Assembly: GCF_018882155.1 (NCBI RefSeq)
Contig: NZ_JACVPA010000001.1
Span: 682,001 to 746,000 of the forward strand
Source of the DNA: Polynucleobacter nymphae
GTDB lineage: Bacteria > Pseudomonadota > Gammaproteobacteria > Burkholderiales > Burkholderiaceae
Direction: 5' to 3'
Length of the DNA: 64,000 nt
The notes beneath the pieces were generated by a model, which was not told the DNA's origin, made no database searches, and was given only the letters and a program-made list of their open reading frames with translations. A program made the position numbers and the translations under genes. Of the stretch, positions 53,107 through 61,610 are shown one piece after another (position 1 is the stretch's first letter; each line of letters opens with the position of its first letter).

Positions 53107-54828
53107 TTAAGCCTCAACCAAAATTGTTTGCCCAGGCTTAATCATTGTAAATTGCACTGGGCGATTCTCAATGTTTAATACCTGATGATTCAAGCTAACT
53201 GCTGTGTAGTAAGAATCTTCAAGCGATCCTGGCTCAGGAAAATCTTCACGGTAGTGAGCTCCTCTTGAATTCTCTCTAGCAATAGCCGCTTGCGTTACAG
53301 CCTGACTAACCAGAATGAGATTTTGCAAGTTCATCCAATCTTGCCAAGTATTACTGTATTCCCGCTGAATATCACCAACACCTATTTGATGTAATTGAGA
53401 TGCTAACTGCTTCAAGGTTTGGCTTGCACGCGATAAGCTTTCTCTAGTCCTTGAGATACCAACATCATCCCACATGCACTCCGCTAAAGCATCCCGAATT
53501 GACTCAATATCGCCAGGCGGTTTTTGCAATGGCGCTTCATGCTCTTGAATACTCGCTATCACCTCATCCATATTGCAATCTCTTAACTGCTGGGAAGCAA
53601 CCCAACGCGCCATCGACTCGCCTGCAATACCACCAAATACGGTTGAGTTGGCAACACCATTACCGCCTAAGCGATTGGCACCATGCACGCCGCCCGTGTC
53701 TTCACCAGCAGCAAACAGCCCCGGTAGGTCAGTAGTGCAATCCTTCTTAAAGACTAAACCGCCCATCATGTAGTGGGCAGTAGGTACAACCTCCACTAAA
53801 TCATTAGTTAAATCAAATCCACTATCAGCGCAACGCTCGACCATACCCTTAAATTGTTTGCGCACATTCTCAGGACCTAAATGGCTCATTTGAATATAAA
53901 CACCGCCACTTGGAGTGGCGCGTCCTGCACGGATTTCAGAATTAATTGCTCTAGAAACAATATCTCTCGTAGCGCGTTCATTGCGAGGATCATAGTTACC
54001 CATAAAGCGCTCTTGATTACCATTGAGCAAATAGCCACCAGCACCACGCAAGCCCTCCTCGATAACTGTGCCTGTCATACGAGTGCCCGGTCCAGCCAAT
54101 AATCCCGTAGGATGAAACTGCACCATCTCCATATCACGCAAAGTGAGGCCAGCACGCAATGCCATTGCTAAGCCATCGCAACTCTTGTCTCCCGACGGGG
54201 TATGGTATTTATACATTGTTGGGCCACCACCAGTAGCAAGCAAGACAGCTTTAGCACGCACTAATACAAATTGGCCAGTCTGCATATTGAGCATCAAGAC
54301 GCCTGCAAGTGATTTTCCATCCTTACTATGAATTAATTCAATGGCACGATGCTCTTCAAGACGATTGATTCCTCGCGCCCAAACTTGTTCGGCTAAACGA
54401 TTGATAATCTCAATTCCAGTGAGGTCGCCTTTGTGAACAGTGCGATCAAATGTTTGGCCAGCAAATGCTTTTTGATGAACTGTGCCATCAGGATTTCGAT
54501 CAAAAAAGCAGCCCAGCTCATTTTCTAACTCATGAATGCACTCAACTGCTTTGTTGACTAGCGTCCAAGCAAGGTCTTGATCAGAGAGCCATTTGCCACC
54601 CTCAATCGTATCCATGAAATGGCGCTCAACCGAATCTCCTTCAGCTAGTGCCACGTTGTAACCACCTTGAACCATGCGTGTGCAACCAGACTTACCCAAT
54701 AGACCCTTCACCGCGATTGTGATATCTAAGTTGGGATTTTCCTGATGTGCATGCAAGGCTGCAAAGAGGCCTGCACCCCCAGATCCGAGAATCAAGATGT
54801 CAGTCTCAATAATTGGAACAGAGCTCAT
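53107..54828 (-). CDS. Succinate dehydrogenase/fumarate reductase-like flavoprotein subunit without the flavin-linking histidine
   Basis: A 573-residue SdhA/FrdA/NadB-family flavoprotein. It has an N-terminal FAD motif LGSGGAGLFAALHA, the active-site pieces MVQFHPTGL, EGLRGAGGY, ERATRDIVSRAI, PTAHYMMGG and HGANRLGGNGVA, and a C-terminal helical domain. In SdhA/FrdA the histidine before TxxAxGG binds FAD covalently. Here the matching segment is GKSGCTRMVQGG, with Cys in the His position, so FAD is probably non-covalent. The gene is separated from sdhB-like by four genes, an unusual order, and overlaps the fumarase beta gene (ATGA). It could oxidise succinate, or by analogy 3-sulfopropanoate. 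Confidence 0.83.
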   Translation of the reverse strand: MSSVPIIETDILILGSGGAGLFAALHAHQENPNLDITIAVKGLLGKSGCTRMVQGGYNVALAEGDSVERHFMDTIEGGKWLSDQDLAWTLVNKAVECIHELENELGCFFDRNPDGTVHQKAFAGQTFDRTVHKGDLTGIEIINRLAEQVWARGINRLEEHRAIELIHSKDGKSLAGVLMLNMQTGQFVLVRAKAVLLATGGGPTMYKYHTPSGDKSCDGLAMALRAGLTLRDMEMVQFHPTGLLAGPGTRMTGTVIEEGLRGAGGYLLNGNQERFMGNYDPRNERATRDIVSRAINSEIRAGRATPSGGVYIQMSHLGPENVRKQFKGMVERCADSGFDLTNDLVEVVPTAHYMMGGLVFKKDCTTDLPGLFAAGEDTGGVHGANRLGGNGVANSTVFGGIAGESMARWVASQQLRDCNMDEVIASIQEHEAPLQKPPGDIESIRDALAECMWDDVGISRTRESLSRASQTLKQLASQLHQIGVGDIQREYSNTWQDWMNLQNLILVSQAVTQAAIARENSRGAHYREDFPEPGSLEDSYYTAVSLNHQVLNIENRPVQFTMIKPGQTILVEA

Positions 54829-55436
54829 GAAATTATTCCAAGACTTTTTAGTACAGCATCTTTTTTACGAGCTACATCACTCTTCACTTCTTGATAAATA
54901 CTTCCACCATGGCTATCCATTGCAACCAATAAAGGACCAAAATCCTTCACCTTGAAACGCCAAAGTGACTCTGGATTGAGATCATCCATATCTACATCTT
55001 CAATTTGTTCTATCCAAGTAGTCTCTAGCGCAGCAGTACCACCAATAATGGCTAGATATACGCCGCCAAGATCCTGAAATGCTTGTGCAGACCCTTCACG
55101 CATCCCACCCTTGCCCACAATCATGCGAATACCATTCTGGGTCATCAAAGGACGGGTGAAGCGCTCCATGCGATCTGAAGTAGTTGTGCCAATACAGATA
55201 GGCTCATAGCCAGCAGGAAATTCTTTACTCACTGAGACTTTACGGACATTAGGCGCCGTATGAATAACTGCATGGCCATTTAAATCAAAACGAGTCTTAC
55301 GATCATGATCAAACATCTGAATTTGTGTCGCATCTCGAATGCCAAACAAGGTATTTTGTAAAGTCACAGTATCGTTGATGCGAAGCTTGCGAATAGCTTC
55401 TTCACTAACTGGTGTTGTAAGATTGTAATGAGCCAT
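54825..55436 (-). CDS. Class I fumarase-like hydro-lyase, beta subunit
   Basis: A 203-residue protein of the fumarase/tartrate dehydratase beta (C-terminal) family. Motifs are GHAVIHTAPNVRKVS, GTTTSDRMERFT, IVGKGGMREGS and VAMDSHGGSIY. It completes the active site of the alpha subunit encoded upstream (11-base gap). The pair would hydrate fumarate to malate, or an analogue such as sulfoacrylate to sulfolactate. It overlaps the flavoprotein gene by ATGA. L(+)-tartrate dehydratase is an alternative by family. Confidence 0.87.
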   Translation of the reverse strand: MAHYNLTTPVSEEAIRKLRINDTVTLQNTLFGIRDATQIQMFDHDRKTRFDLNGHAVIHTAPNVRKVSVSKEFPAGYEPICIGTTTSDRMERFTRPLMTQNGIRMIVGKGGMREGSAQAFQDLGGVYLAIIGGTAALETTWIEQIEDVDMDDLNPESLWRFKVKDFGPLLVAMDSHGGSIYQEVKSDVARKKDAVLKSLGIIS

Positions 55437-55447
55437 CAGTTATTTTC

Positions 55448-56323
55448 CTAGAATCCGTAACTCACACCAGCAGGCGTAAAGGTGGCGCGTGCTCTTCGTG
55501 CAGAATGGCACTGCATATTGACCGCCACAGGATTCATAGTGATATGCGTATGGGCAAGCTCTACCTGGACTGCAAAGGCAGTTCCATCACCACCAAGCCC
55601 TTGCGGGCCAATACCCAGTTGATTGACAGCGGCACTTAACTCTTTTTCAAGTTTGGCCCCTTCTTCATCACTACATTGAGTTCCGATCTCACGGGTCGCC
55701 GCTCGCTTTGCCATGGCTACGCATTGATCAGACGTGCCACCAATGCCAACACCAACTATGGTTGGCGGACAAGTCTTGCCGCCTGCGGAAACGATACTCT
55801 CAATTACAAAGGCCTTAATACCATTAATACCCTCTGCTGGAATTGCCATTTTTAGAAAGGAATTGTTCTCTGAACCACTTCCCTTTGGCACCATTTCAAT
55901 TTCTACAGACTCTGCATGATCAAAAAAATCAATATGAATTGCTGGCATATCAATACCACAAGAAGTATGATTATTTTTTCGGGTAATAGGATGCACAACT
56001 GAAGATCTCAGTGGATACTCTTTGGTAGCGCGCTCGCAACCTTTACGAATAGCAGCCTTTAATGCCACGCCATCAAATTGCACATTACTACCGATCTTGA
56101 CGTTATAAATTGGCAAGCCAGTATCTTGGCAGAGGAGATTGTCTTCACGCTCTGCTACTGAGATATTGGTAATCATAGTTTTTAAAACCACTTGAGCACG
56201 TGCATCTGTCTCTGATTTATCCAATCTATTGATAGCAGCCTTGATGTCATCAGGTAGCACTTTGAGAGCGCGAATATAAAGCTCTTTACAAGCCTCTTCA
56301 ACTAAGTTCATTTGTAATTGCAT
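55448..56323 (-). CDS. Class I fumarase-like hydro-lyase, alpha subunit ([4Fe-4S])
   Basis: A 291-residue protein of the fumarase class I/TtdA alpha family. The candidate iron-sulfur cysteines are in LLCQDTGLPIY, SAGGKTCPPTIVG and NMQCHSARRA; other conserved text is HPITRKNNHTSCGIDMP and GVGIGGTSDQCVAMAK. It is split from the beta subunit, as in TtdAB and archaeal-type fumarases. The gene is embedded between sdhD-like and sdhA-like genes, with gaps of 10 and 11 bases on either side, so hydration is coupled to the dehydrogenase step. Confidence 0.88.
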   Translation of the reverse strand: MQLQMNLVEEACKELYIRALKVLPDDIKAAINRLDKSETDARAQVVLKTMITNISVAEREDNLLCQDTGLPIYNVKIGSNVQFDGVALKAAIRKGCERATKEYPLRSSVVHPITRKNNHTSCGIDMPAIHIDFFDHAESVEIEMVPKGSGSENNSFLKMAIPAEGINGIKAFVIESIVSAGGKTCPPTIVGVGIGGTSDQCVAMAKRAATREIGTQCSDEEGAKLEKELSAAVNQLGIGPQGLGGDGTAFAVQVELAHTHITMNPVAVNMQCHSARRARATFTPAGVSYGF

Positions 56324-56333
56324 ATCAGCCTAA

Positions 56334-56693
56334 TCAATTAGCAAAATATAAAAATAATAGCCCGCAAGCTATAGCGAACAAAATAGAGATCTGTATCCAA
56401 CCCTTACGTAATCCATTCCAAGCTCCAAACTCAATTACTAACAGACGCAAACCGCCAGCCAAATGCACTGCTAGCAAGATGACTAAAGCCCACTCCCCAA
56501 ATTTAAATACCCAGATATCCGTTAATACCAAGGATTTCTGAAAATCTTGAGCACCGCGCAAAGATTGAGACAACATCAGAAAGTGAAGCGGAAGAAAACA
56601 CGCTAATAACAAACCAGAAAAACGATGGCAGGCATATGCAAAATACGATAAATGACTTTTGGCACGAGAATCTAGTCTTGGTCTAGAGCTCAT
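56334..56693 (-). CDS. Succinate dehydrogenase-like membrane anchor, second subunit
   Basis: A 119-residue protein with three predicted helices. YACHRFSGLLLACFLPLHFL near residue 20 resembles the HR-SG segment of SdhC with a heme-candidate histidine, and a further histidine sits in VILLAVHLAGGLR. It would anchor the Fe-S and flavin subunits and contribute to quinone and heme binding. ATG overlaps the stop of the preceding anchor gene. Confidence 0.8.
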   Translation of the reverse strand: MSSRPRLDSRAKSHLSYFAYACHRFSGLLLACFLPLHFLMLSQSLRGAQDFQKSLVLTDIWVFKFGEWALVILLAVHLAGGLRLLVIEFGAWNGLRKGWIQISILFAIACGLLFLYFAN

Positions 56694-57040
56694 AAGGCAC
56701 CGCCGGTATATACGCCAACAACAGCTGCGCTGCCCAACACGAGAATAAAAAGTCCTAAAGCGCTGGCTACAGGTTTAGCGATACCACTTTTGGGAAAAGT
56801 CTCTTGCAATATATTGGCGATGCCAATTGGGGCATGAATAAAGCAAGCAAGCACGAAAACTTCATAAAAGAGCGCAAATAGAACATTCCCTTCCGTGCGC
56901 CCTAAAATTTCTTGGGCAGTAATACCACCCCTAATGGCATAAAAAATAATTACTAGATGAACTGCAACGCAAATGCCAAGTACCATAGCGCTAATTCTTT
57001 GGGCATACCAGAGCTTAGCCTGCAGCACTCCCTGGTTCAT
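56690..57040 (-). CDS. Succinate dehydrogenase-like membrane anchor, first subunit
   Basis: A 116-residue protein with three predicted helices: AQRISAMVLGICVAVHLVIIFYA, then LACFIHAPIGIANIL, then a C-terminal helix. Histidines in the first two are candidates for heme ligands. The frame extends to a GTG at 57052, but the ATG at 57040 overlaps the sdhB-like stop (ATGA) and was chosen. With the next gene it forms the two-subunit anchor. Confidence 0.8.
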   Translation of the reverse strand: MNQGVLQAKLWYAQRISAMVLGICVAVHLVIIFYAIRGGITAQEILGRTEGNVLFALFYEVFVLACFIHAPIGIANILQETFPKSGIAKPVASALGLFILVLGSAAVVGVYTGGAL

Positions 57041-57768
57041 AACTTGCCCCACTTGCTGCCTCGCACTGCAGCTCTGGCTACCAACTTTTTGAGCCCAGCA
57101 ATACCAGCAGTAGGCGCAATGGATTTAGGACAAGTTTCAGTACAAGAACCTTGTGTATGGCAAGCATGACAGCCCCCATCCCCCGCTACAGCATGCATAC
57201 GCTCTAGCTGCTGAACATCTCTTACATCATTTGTTAATGTCCAAGCGCGATTAAGAGCTGCAGGCCCAAGATAGTTTGGTCTAGATTCAACAACTTCACA
57301 CGAGGCATAGCAAACACCACAACCAATGCATTCAATACCAGCGTTAGCTAATTGACGCTCTTCAGACTCTGGAGGTACTTTTGCAAAATCATCATGACGT
57401 GTTTTGTCGCCCTTAAAGAACCCAACTGCGCCCTTCCATTTATTGAAAAACTCGCGCATATCAGTAGCAAGATCTTTAATAACCGGTAAATTATTTAATG
57501 GGGCAATCTGTAAAGTGTCCCCTTGCACAATCTGCGACACATGTGTGCGACAAGTCCAGCGAGCTACTCCATTGACAGTCATGGCGCAGGAACCGCACAT
57601 CCCGACACGACAGGCAAAGCGATAACTTAAAGTAGGGTCCAGCTTTCTTTGGATATACGTAACTACATCCAATACGGTCTGATTGGGGTTGCGAGGCACT
57701 GAGTACTCGACAAACTCCCCCTCTTGGGCGCCACGCCAGACTTTTACTTTGAGATCAGAATTTGACAT
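57037..57768 (-). CDS. Succinate dehydrogenase/fumarate reductase-like iron-sulfur subunit
   Basis: About 243 residues. An N-terminal [2Fe-2S] domain has CRVGMCGSCAMTVNG and a later WTCRTH; a C-terminal domain has CIGCGVCYASC and CHACHTQGSCTETCPKSI for the [4Fe-4S] and [3Fe-4S] clusters. The frame is open to 57828, but the ATG at 57768 removes 20 residues that do not fit the family. It transfers electrons from the flavoprotein to the membrane anchor. It is the first gene of the seven-gene unit, just past the terminator of the isc operon. Confidence 0.87.
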   Translation of the reverse strand: MSNSDLKVKVWRGAQEGEFVEYSVPRNPNQTVLDVVTYIQRKLDPTLSYRFACRVGMCGSCAMTVNGVARWTCRTHVSQIVQGDTLQIAPLNNLPVIKDLATDMREFFNKWKGAVGFFKGDKTRHDDFAKVPPESEERQLANAGIECIGCGVCYASCEVVESRPNYLGPAALNRAWTLTNDVRDVQQLERMHAVAGDGGCHACHTQGSCTETCPKSIAPTAGIAGLKKLVARAAVRGSKWGKL

Positions 57769-57945
57769 ATCCCTATTATATGGACGCAATTGGAATGTAG
57801 GCCCAAGCGCAAAATCGCTTGATATCACAAATCAATGGGGTGAATAACTTACCTGGATTGATTAAGGATAGTGTCAACTGAGTTATTCAAAAATCAAGTA
57901 CTGCTGCGCCCAGGCATCGAAATGCATTACTAAATCTTGTAAAAG

Positions 57946-57970
57946 AAAAGCCACCCCGAAGGATGGCTTA
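57946..57970 (-). terminator. Terminator hairpin between fdx and the sdh-like operon
   Basis: On the minus strand AAGCCATCC, TTCG loop, GGGTGGCTT: a 9-bp stem (one T-G pair) closed by a C(UUCG)G tetraloop and followed by TTCTTTT. It lies about 120 bases past the fdx stop and about 180 bases before the sdhB-like start, ending the isc transcript. The rest of 57829-58088 shows no gene. Confidence 0.75.
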
Positions 57971-58088
57971 AAAGAGATTTTTGGAGGTGCTACTTAAAGA
58001 ACAAACTACAAGTACATATTAGCCCTCTGAATTGCTTACTTTGTGACTGTTTGCATCTTTCAGGACTAATTTGCTTCATTTTGGTGCA

Positions 58089-58427
58089 TTAATGATTCTC
58101 TTTGGCGTGATTGATTGAGTATTTGGGTATCTCAATCACTAAATCTTGTTTTGCCACAATCGCTTGGCAGGATAAGCGTGACTGTGGGTTCAGGCCCCAA
58201 GCACGATCTAACATATCTTCTTCGTTCTCATCGGGTGTATTCAGACTCTGGCCGCCCTCCTTCACAATGACATGGCAAGTGGTGCAAGCGCAGACCATAT
58301 CGCAAGCATGCTCAATTGGAATGTCATTTTCTAGCAGAGCTTCGCAAATCGATGTACCTGGTGCCACTTCAACTACAGCACCTTCTGGGCAATACTCACT
58401 ATGAGGTAATACAACAATTTGCGTCAT
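58089..58427 (-). CDS. fdx: ISC-system [2Fe-2S] ferredoxin
   Basis: A 112-residue adrenodoxin-type ferredoxin. Cluster ligands are visible in HACDMVCACTTCHVIV and in LSCQAI. It supplies electrons for iron-sulfur cluster assembly on IscU. It is the last gene of iscR-iscS-iscU-iscA-hscB-hscA-fdx, 32 bases after hscA. Confidence 0.96.
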   Translation of the reverse strand: MTQIVVLPHSEYCPEGAVVEVAPGTSICEALLENDIPIEHACDMVCACTTCHVIVKEGGQSLNTPDENEEDMLDRAWGLNPQSRLSCQAIVAKQDLVIEIPKYSINHAKENH

Positions 58428-58459
58428 GATTCTTTTCTATTAGTTTTGTTTCTATTGTT

Positions 58460-60325
58460 TTATATCTCTGCAACATTCTTCCCAGCCAAAGCCTTCTGAA
58501 TGCTGGCGTTCATCCGCATTTGTGCAAAATCATCACTCGCTTTAGCAGCATGATCTACTGCCTTGCGTAATACTTCACTGCTAGTTTCTTCATTCAAAAT
58601 CTTTTGCAAAACTAGCATCTCTTGATCGATCGCAGCTTGCTCTTCTTTGTTGAGTAAGACTCGATCACTATTTAATGCTGTTTGTACTGCATCGAGTAAA
58701 CGCTGAGCATTTACTTGCTCTTCACGCAATGATCTGGCCAAGAGGTCCTCTTTTGCAGAGGCAAAGCCATCTTGTAGCATGCGCGTAATTTCAGAATCCG
58801 TTAAACCATAAGAAGGCTTAATATCAATTGAGGCTTGAACTCCAGAACCCTGCTCCATAGCGCTGACAGATAACAATCCATCCGCATCTACCTGAAACGT
58901 CACCCGAATACGCGCAGCACCTGCAGCCATACCCGGAATACCTCGTAACTCAAATTTGCCCAGAGAGCGACAATCTTGTGCGAGCTCACGCTCGCCCTGC
59001 ACCACCTGAATTGCTAATGCAGTTTGACCATCTTTAAAAGTTGTAAATTCTTGTGCTCTAGCCACTGGAATCGGTGTATTGCGCGGAATAATCTTTTCGA
59101 CCAAGCCGCCCATCATTTCAATACCCAGAGAGAGTGGAATAACATCCAATAGCAGCCATTCATCATCCTTGCTTTGATTGCCAGCCAATAAGTCGGCTTG
59201 CATGGCAGCGCCAAGCGCAACCACTTGATCTGGATTTAAATTATTGAGCGGCTGGGTTCCAAATAACTCACCTACGGCACGCTGTACATTGGGCATACGG
59301 GTAGAACCGCCAACCATCACTACACCTTTCACATCTTCAGCCTTCAAACCAGCATCACGCAAGGCTTTTTTACAGGCTGTTAAGGTTTTAGTAACGAGGT
59401 TTTGAGTAATTTCAAAGAGCTGTGCTTGACTAACGCCGACATTCACTACGGTGCCGTCTGCGAGAGTCTCATGAACACGCGCTAATGGGCTATGGCTAAG
59501 CAACTCTTTGGCATGTTTGCATGCCAATAACAGGGTTCGATGATCATGAATCGATAAGGGCGCTAGTTTTGACTGCTCAATCACCCAGCAATATAAGCGA
59601 TGATCAAAATCATCACCACCCAAAGCAGAATCACCACCGGTGGAAAGCACTTCAAATACACCCCTACTCATTTTGAGAATAGAGATATCGAAGGTTCCAC
59701 CACCTAAATCATAAACAGCATAGATACCTTCAGAGGCATTATCCAAACCATAGGCAATCGCTGCAGCAGTAGGTTCATTCAGAAGTCTGAGCACTTCAAT
59801 ACCAGCTAACTTAGCAGCATCTTTAGTAGCTTGACGTTGTGCATCGTCAAAATAAGCAGGCACAGTAATCACGGCGCCAACAATATCTTCCGCGACAGAG
59901 TCTTCAGCGAGTTGACGTAAGCGCGCTAAGATCTCAGCAGAGACTTCAATTGGACTCTTGTCGCCGGCAACTGTTCTCAATTTGAGCATGCCTGGTTGAT
60001 CAATAAAATCGTATGGAGCGCTCTCAATATTTTCTACATCTTGTATGCCTCGACCCATAAAGCGTTTCACAGAAACAATCGTGTTCTTTGGATCAATTAC
60101 CACACTCTCAAGAGCTTCAAAGCCAGCTTGAGTTCTACCATTCGGTAGATAGCGCACAACTGATGGGAGTAACTCTCTACCCTGAGCATCAGGCAGCACT
60201 TTAGGCAGAGCATCGCGCACGATAGCAACGAGCGAATTAGTAGTTCCCAAATCAATACCAACAGCAATACGGCGCTGATGGGGTGCTAAGGATTTACCAG
60301 GTTCGGAGATTTGCAATAAGGCCAT
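58460..60325 (-). CDS. hscA: Fe-S cluster assembly Hsp70 chaperone HscA
   Basis: A 621-residue Hsp70. The ATPase domain begins [14 protein letters not shown] near residue 24 and contains [15 protein letters not shown] and [14 protein letters not shown]. The substrate-binding domain has [13 protein letters not shown]. It lacks the acidic DnaK tail. HscA with HscB releases assembled clusters from IscU. Full family length. Confidence 0.96.
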   Translation of the reverse strand: MALLQISEPGKSLAPHQRRIAVGIDLGTTNSLVAIVRDALPKVLPDAQGRELLPSVVRYLPNGRTQAGFEALESVVIDPKNTIVSVKRFMGRGIQDVENIESAPYDFIDQPGMLKLRTVAGDKSPIEVSAEILARLRQLAEDSVAEDIVGAVITVPAYFDDAQRQATKDAAKLAGIEVLRLLNEPTAAAIAYGLDNASEGIYAVYDLGGGTFDISILKMSRGVFEVLSTGGDSALGGDDFDHRLYCWVIEQSKLAPLSIHDHRTLLLACKHAKELLSHSPLARVHETLADGTVVNVGVSQAQLFEITQNLVTKTLTACKKALRDAGLKAEDVKGVVMVGGSTRMPNVQRAVGELFGTQPLNNLNPDQVVALGAAMQADLLAGNQSKDDEWLLLDVIPLSLGIEMMGGLVEKIIPRNTPIPVARAQEFTTFKDGQTALAIQVVQGERELAQDCRSLGKFELRGIPGMAAGAARIRVTFQVDADGLLSVSAMEQGSGVQASIDIKPSYGLTDSEITRMLQDGFASAKEDLLARSLREEQVNAQRLLDAVQTALNSDRVLLNKEEQAAIDQEMLVLQKILNEETSSEVLRKAVDHAAKASDDFAQMRMNASIQKALAGKNVAEI

Positions 60326-60353
60326 AAGGGTTAAATTTTAATTCGGTCGTAGG

Positions 60354-60893
60354 CTAGGCCAAAGCCACAATGGCATCATCAAGCTCGAGAGCAAACTTAT
60401 CGATAAAGAGCAAGCCTCTGAGAAGTTCAGCAGCGCGTTGGTAATTTTTAGCGCTATCGATTGCTTGGGCTATCTCAGTCAGGGTATCTTGCTTAGAGGT
60501 CTCAACCTCATCCATGAGCTTTTCTAAAGCTGGCAGATCCTCAGCTTGCTCATCCAAACTCTCGCGCCATCCCATCTGCTTCATGAGAAATGCAGCTGGC
60601 ATAGCAGTATTGGTTTCTAGTTTGGCATCTACGCCGTGCAGTTGGCAAATATATAAACCCCGTTGCACAGGATTTTTCAGCGTTTGTAATGCTGTATTAG
60701 CTAATGTAGCCATTTGCATGGCAAGGCGTTGCTCTGTATCGCTACCACGTGCATGGCGATCGGGATGAACTTCTTTCTGAATCGCTAGGTAAGCCTGGTC
60801 TAGGGCAGGCAAGTCGATTTTGAATTGCTGATTTAGTCCAAAGAAGCGAAAGTAATCGTCAGACGCGGAAGGATTCGCCACAACCACACTCAT
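60354..60893 (-). CDS. hscB: Fe-S cluster assembly J-protein HscB
   Basis: A 179-residue co-chaperone. An N-terminal J domain carries the HPD motif ([11 protein letters not shown] near residue 43), and a C-terminal helical domain recruits IscU. Its ATG lies 35 bases inside the 3' end of iscA, a larger overlap than elsewhere in the operon but consistent with the family's N-terminus. It stimulates the HscA ATPase. Confidence 0.94.
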   Translation of the reverse strand: MSVVVANPSASDDYFRFFGLNQQFKIDLPALDQAYLAIQKEVHPDRHARGSDTEQRLAMQMATLANTALQTLKNPVQRGLYICQLHGVDAKLETNTAMPAAFLMKQMGWRESLDEQAEDLPALEKLMDEVETSKQDTLTEIAQAIDSAKNYQRAAELLRGLLFIDKFALELDDAIVALA

Positions 60894-61182
60894 CTTTTAC
60901 GTTTGGATTTTGAAACTTAAACCCTTCGTTCAAACCCTCACGTACAAAGTCTAGCTCTGTTCCATCCAAATAAGCCAAGCTCTTTGGATCAATAAATACT
61001 TTCACCCCATTGGACTCAAATACTTGATCCTCTGGCGCTGGCTCATCAACATACTCCAATTGATAAGCCAAGCCAGAACAGCCTGTAGTGCGAACACCTA
61101 AACGCAAACCACAGCCCTTACCGCGCTTTTCTAAATTGCGGTTGACGTGTGCAGCTGCTTTGTCGGTTAAGGTAATTGCCAT
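60859..61182 (-). CDS. iscA: Iron-sulfur cluster assembly protein IscA
   Basis: A 107-residue A-type carrier. The three conserved cysteines are in [14 protein letters not shown] and the C-terminal ECGCGESF. IscA delivers iron or clusters to apo-proteins. Length and motif spacing are standard. Confidence 0.96.
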   Translation of the reverse strand: MAITLTDKAAAHVNRNLEKRGKGCGLRLGVRTTGCSGLAYQLEYVDEPAPEDQVFESNGVKVFIDPKSLAYLDGTELDFVREGLNEGFKFQNPNVKDECGCGESFRV

Positions 61183-61195
61183 AGTTTGACTTTAT

Positions 61196-61582
61196 TTATT
61201 TCGCTGGATGCTTATCTTTGTAATCAGCAACGGCTGCTTTAATGGCATCTTCAGCCAAGATAGAGCAGTGAATTTTTACAGGTGGCAAAGCCAACTCTTC
61301 AGCAATCAGAGAATTCTTAATCTCTAAAGCTTGATCCAAAGTCTTACCCTTGACCCACTCAGTAACTAATGAGGAGGAGGCAATCGCTGAGCCACAACCA
61401 TAGGTCTTGAACTTAGCGTCTTCAATTACGCCTTGATCATTTACGCGGATTTGCAATTTCATCACATCGCCACAAGCAGGCGCGCCAACCATACCAGTAC
61501 CTACGCTTTCGTCGCCCTTCTCAAATGAGCCAACGTTGCGGGGGTTCTCGTAATGATCGATTACTTTTTCACTATATGCCAT
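61196..61582 (-). CDS. iscU: Fe-S cluster scaffold protein IscU
   Basis: A 128-residue scaffold. Conserved cysteines are in GAPACGDVMKLQI, FKTYGCGSAIASSS and VKIHCSILAEDAI; the LPPVK motif recognised by HscA is present (LALPPVKIHCS). Clusters are built here with sulfur from IscS. Twenty-eight bases separate it from iscS. Confidence 0.97.
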   Translation of the reverse strand: MAYSEKVIDHYENPRNVGSFEKGDESVGTGMVGAPACGDVMKLQIRVNDQGVIEDAKFKTYGCGSAIASSSLVTEWVKGKTLDQALEIKNSLIAEELALPPVKIHCSILAEDAIKAAVADYKDKHPAK

Positions 61583-61610
61583 GGTATGTCCTCGTTAATC
61601 CTTCAAATTC

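Noticed and set aside
57829..58088. A small gene between fdx and the sdh-like operon
   Set aside because: No frame of useful length with a start signal; only the terminator hairpin is evident.
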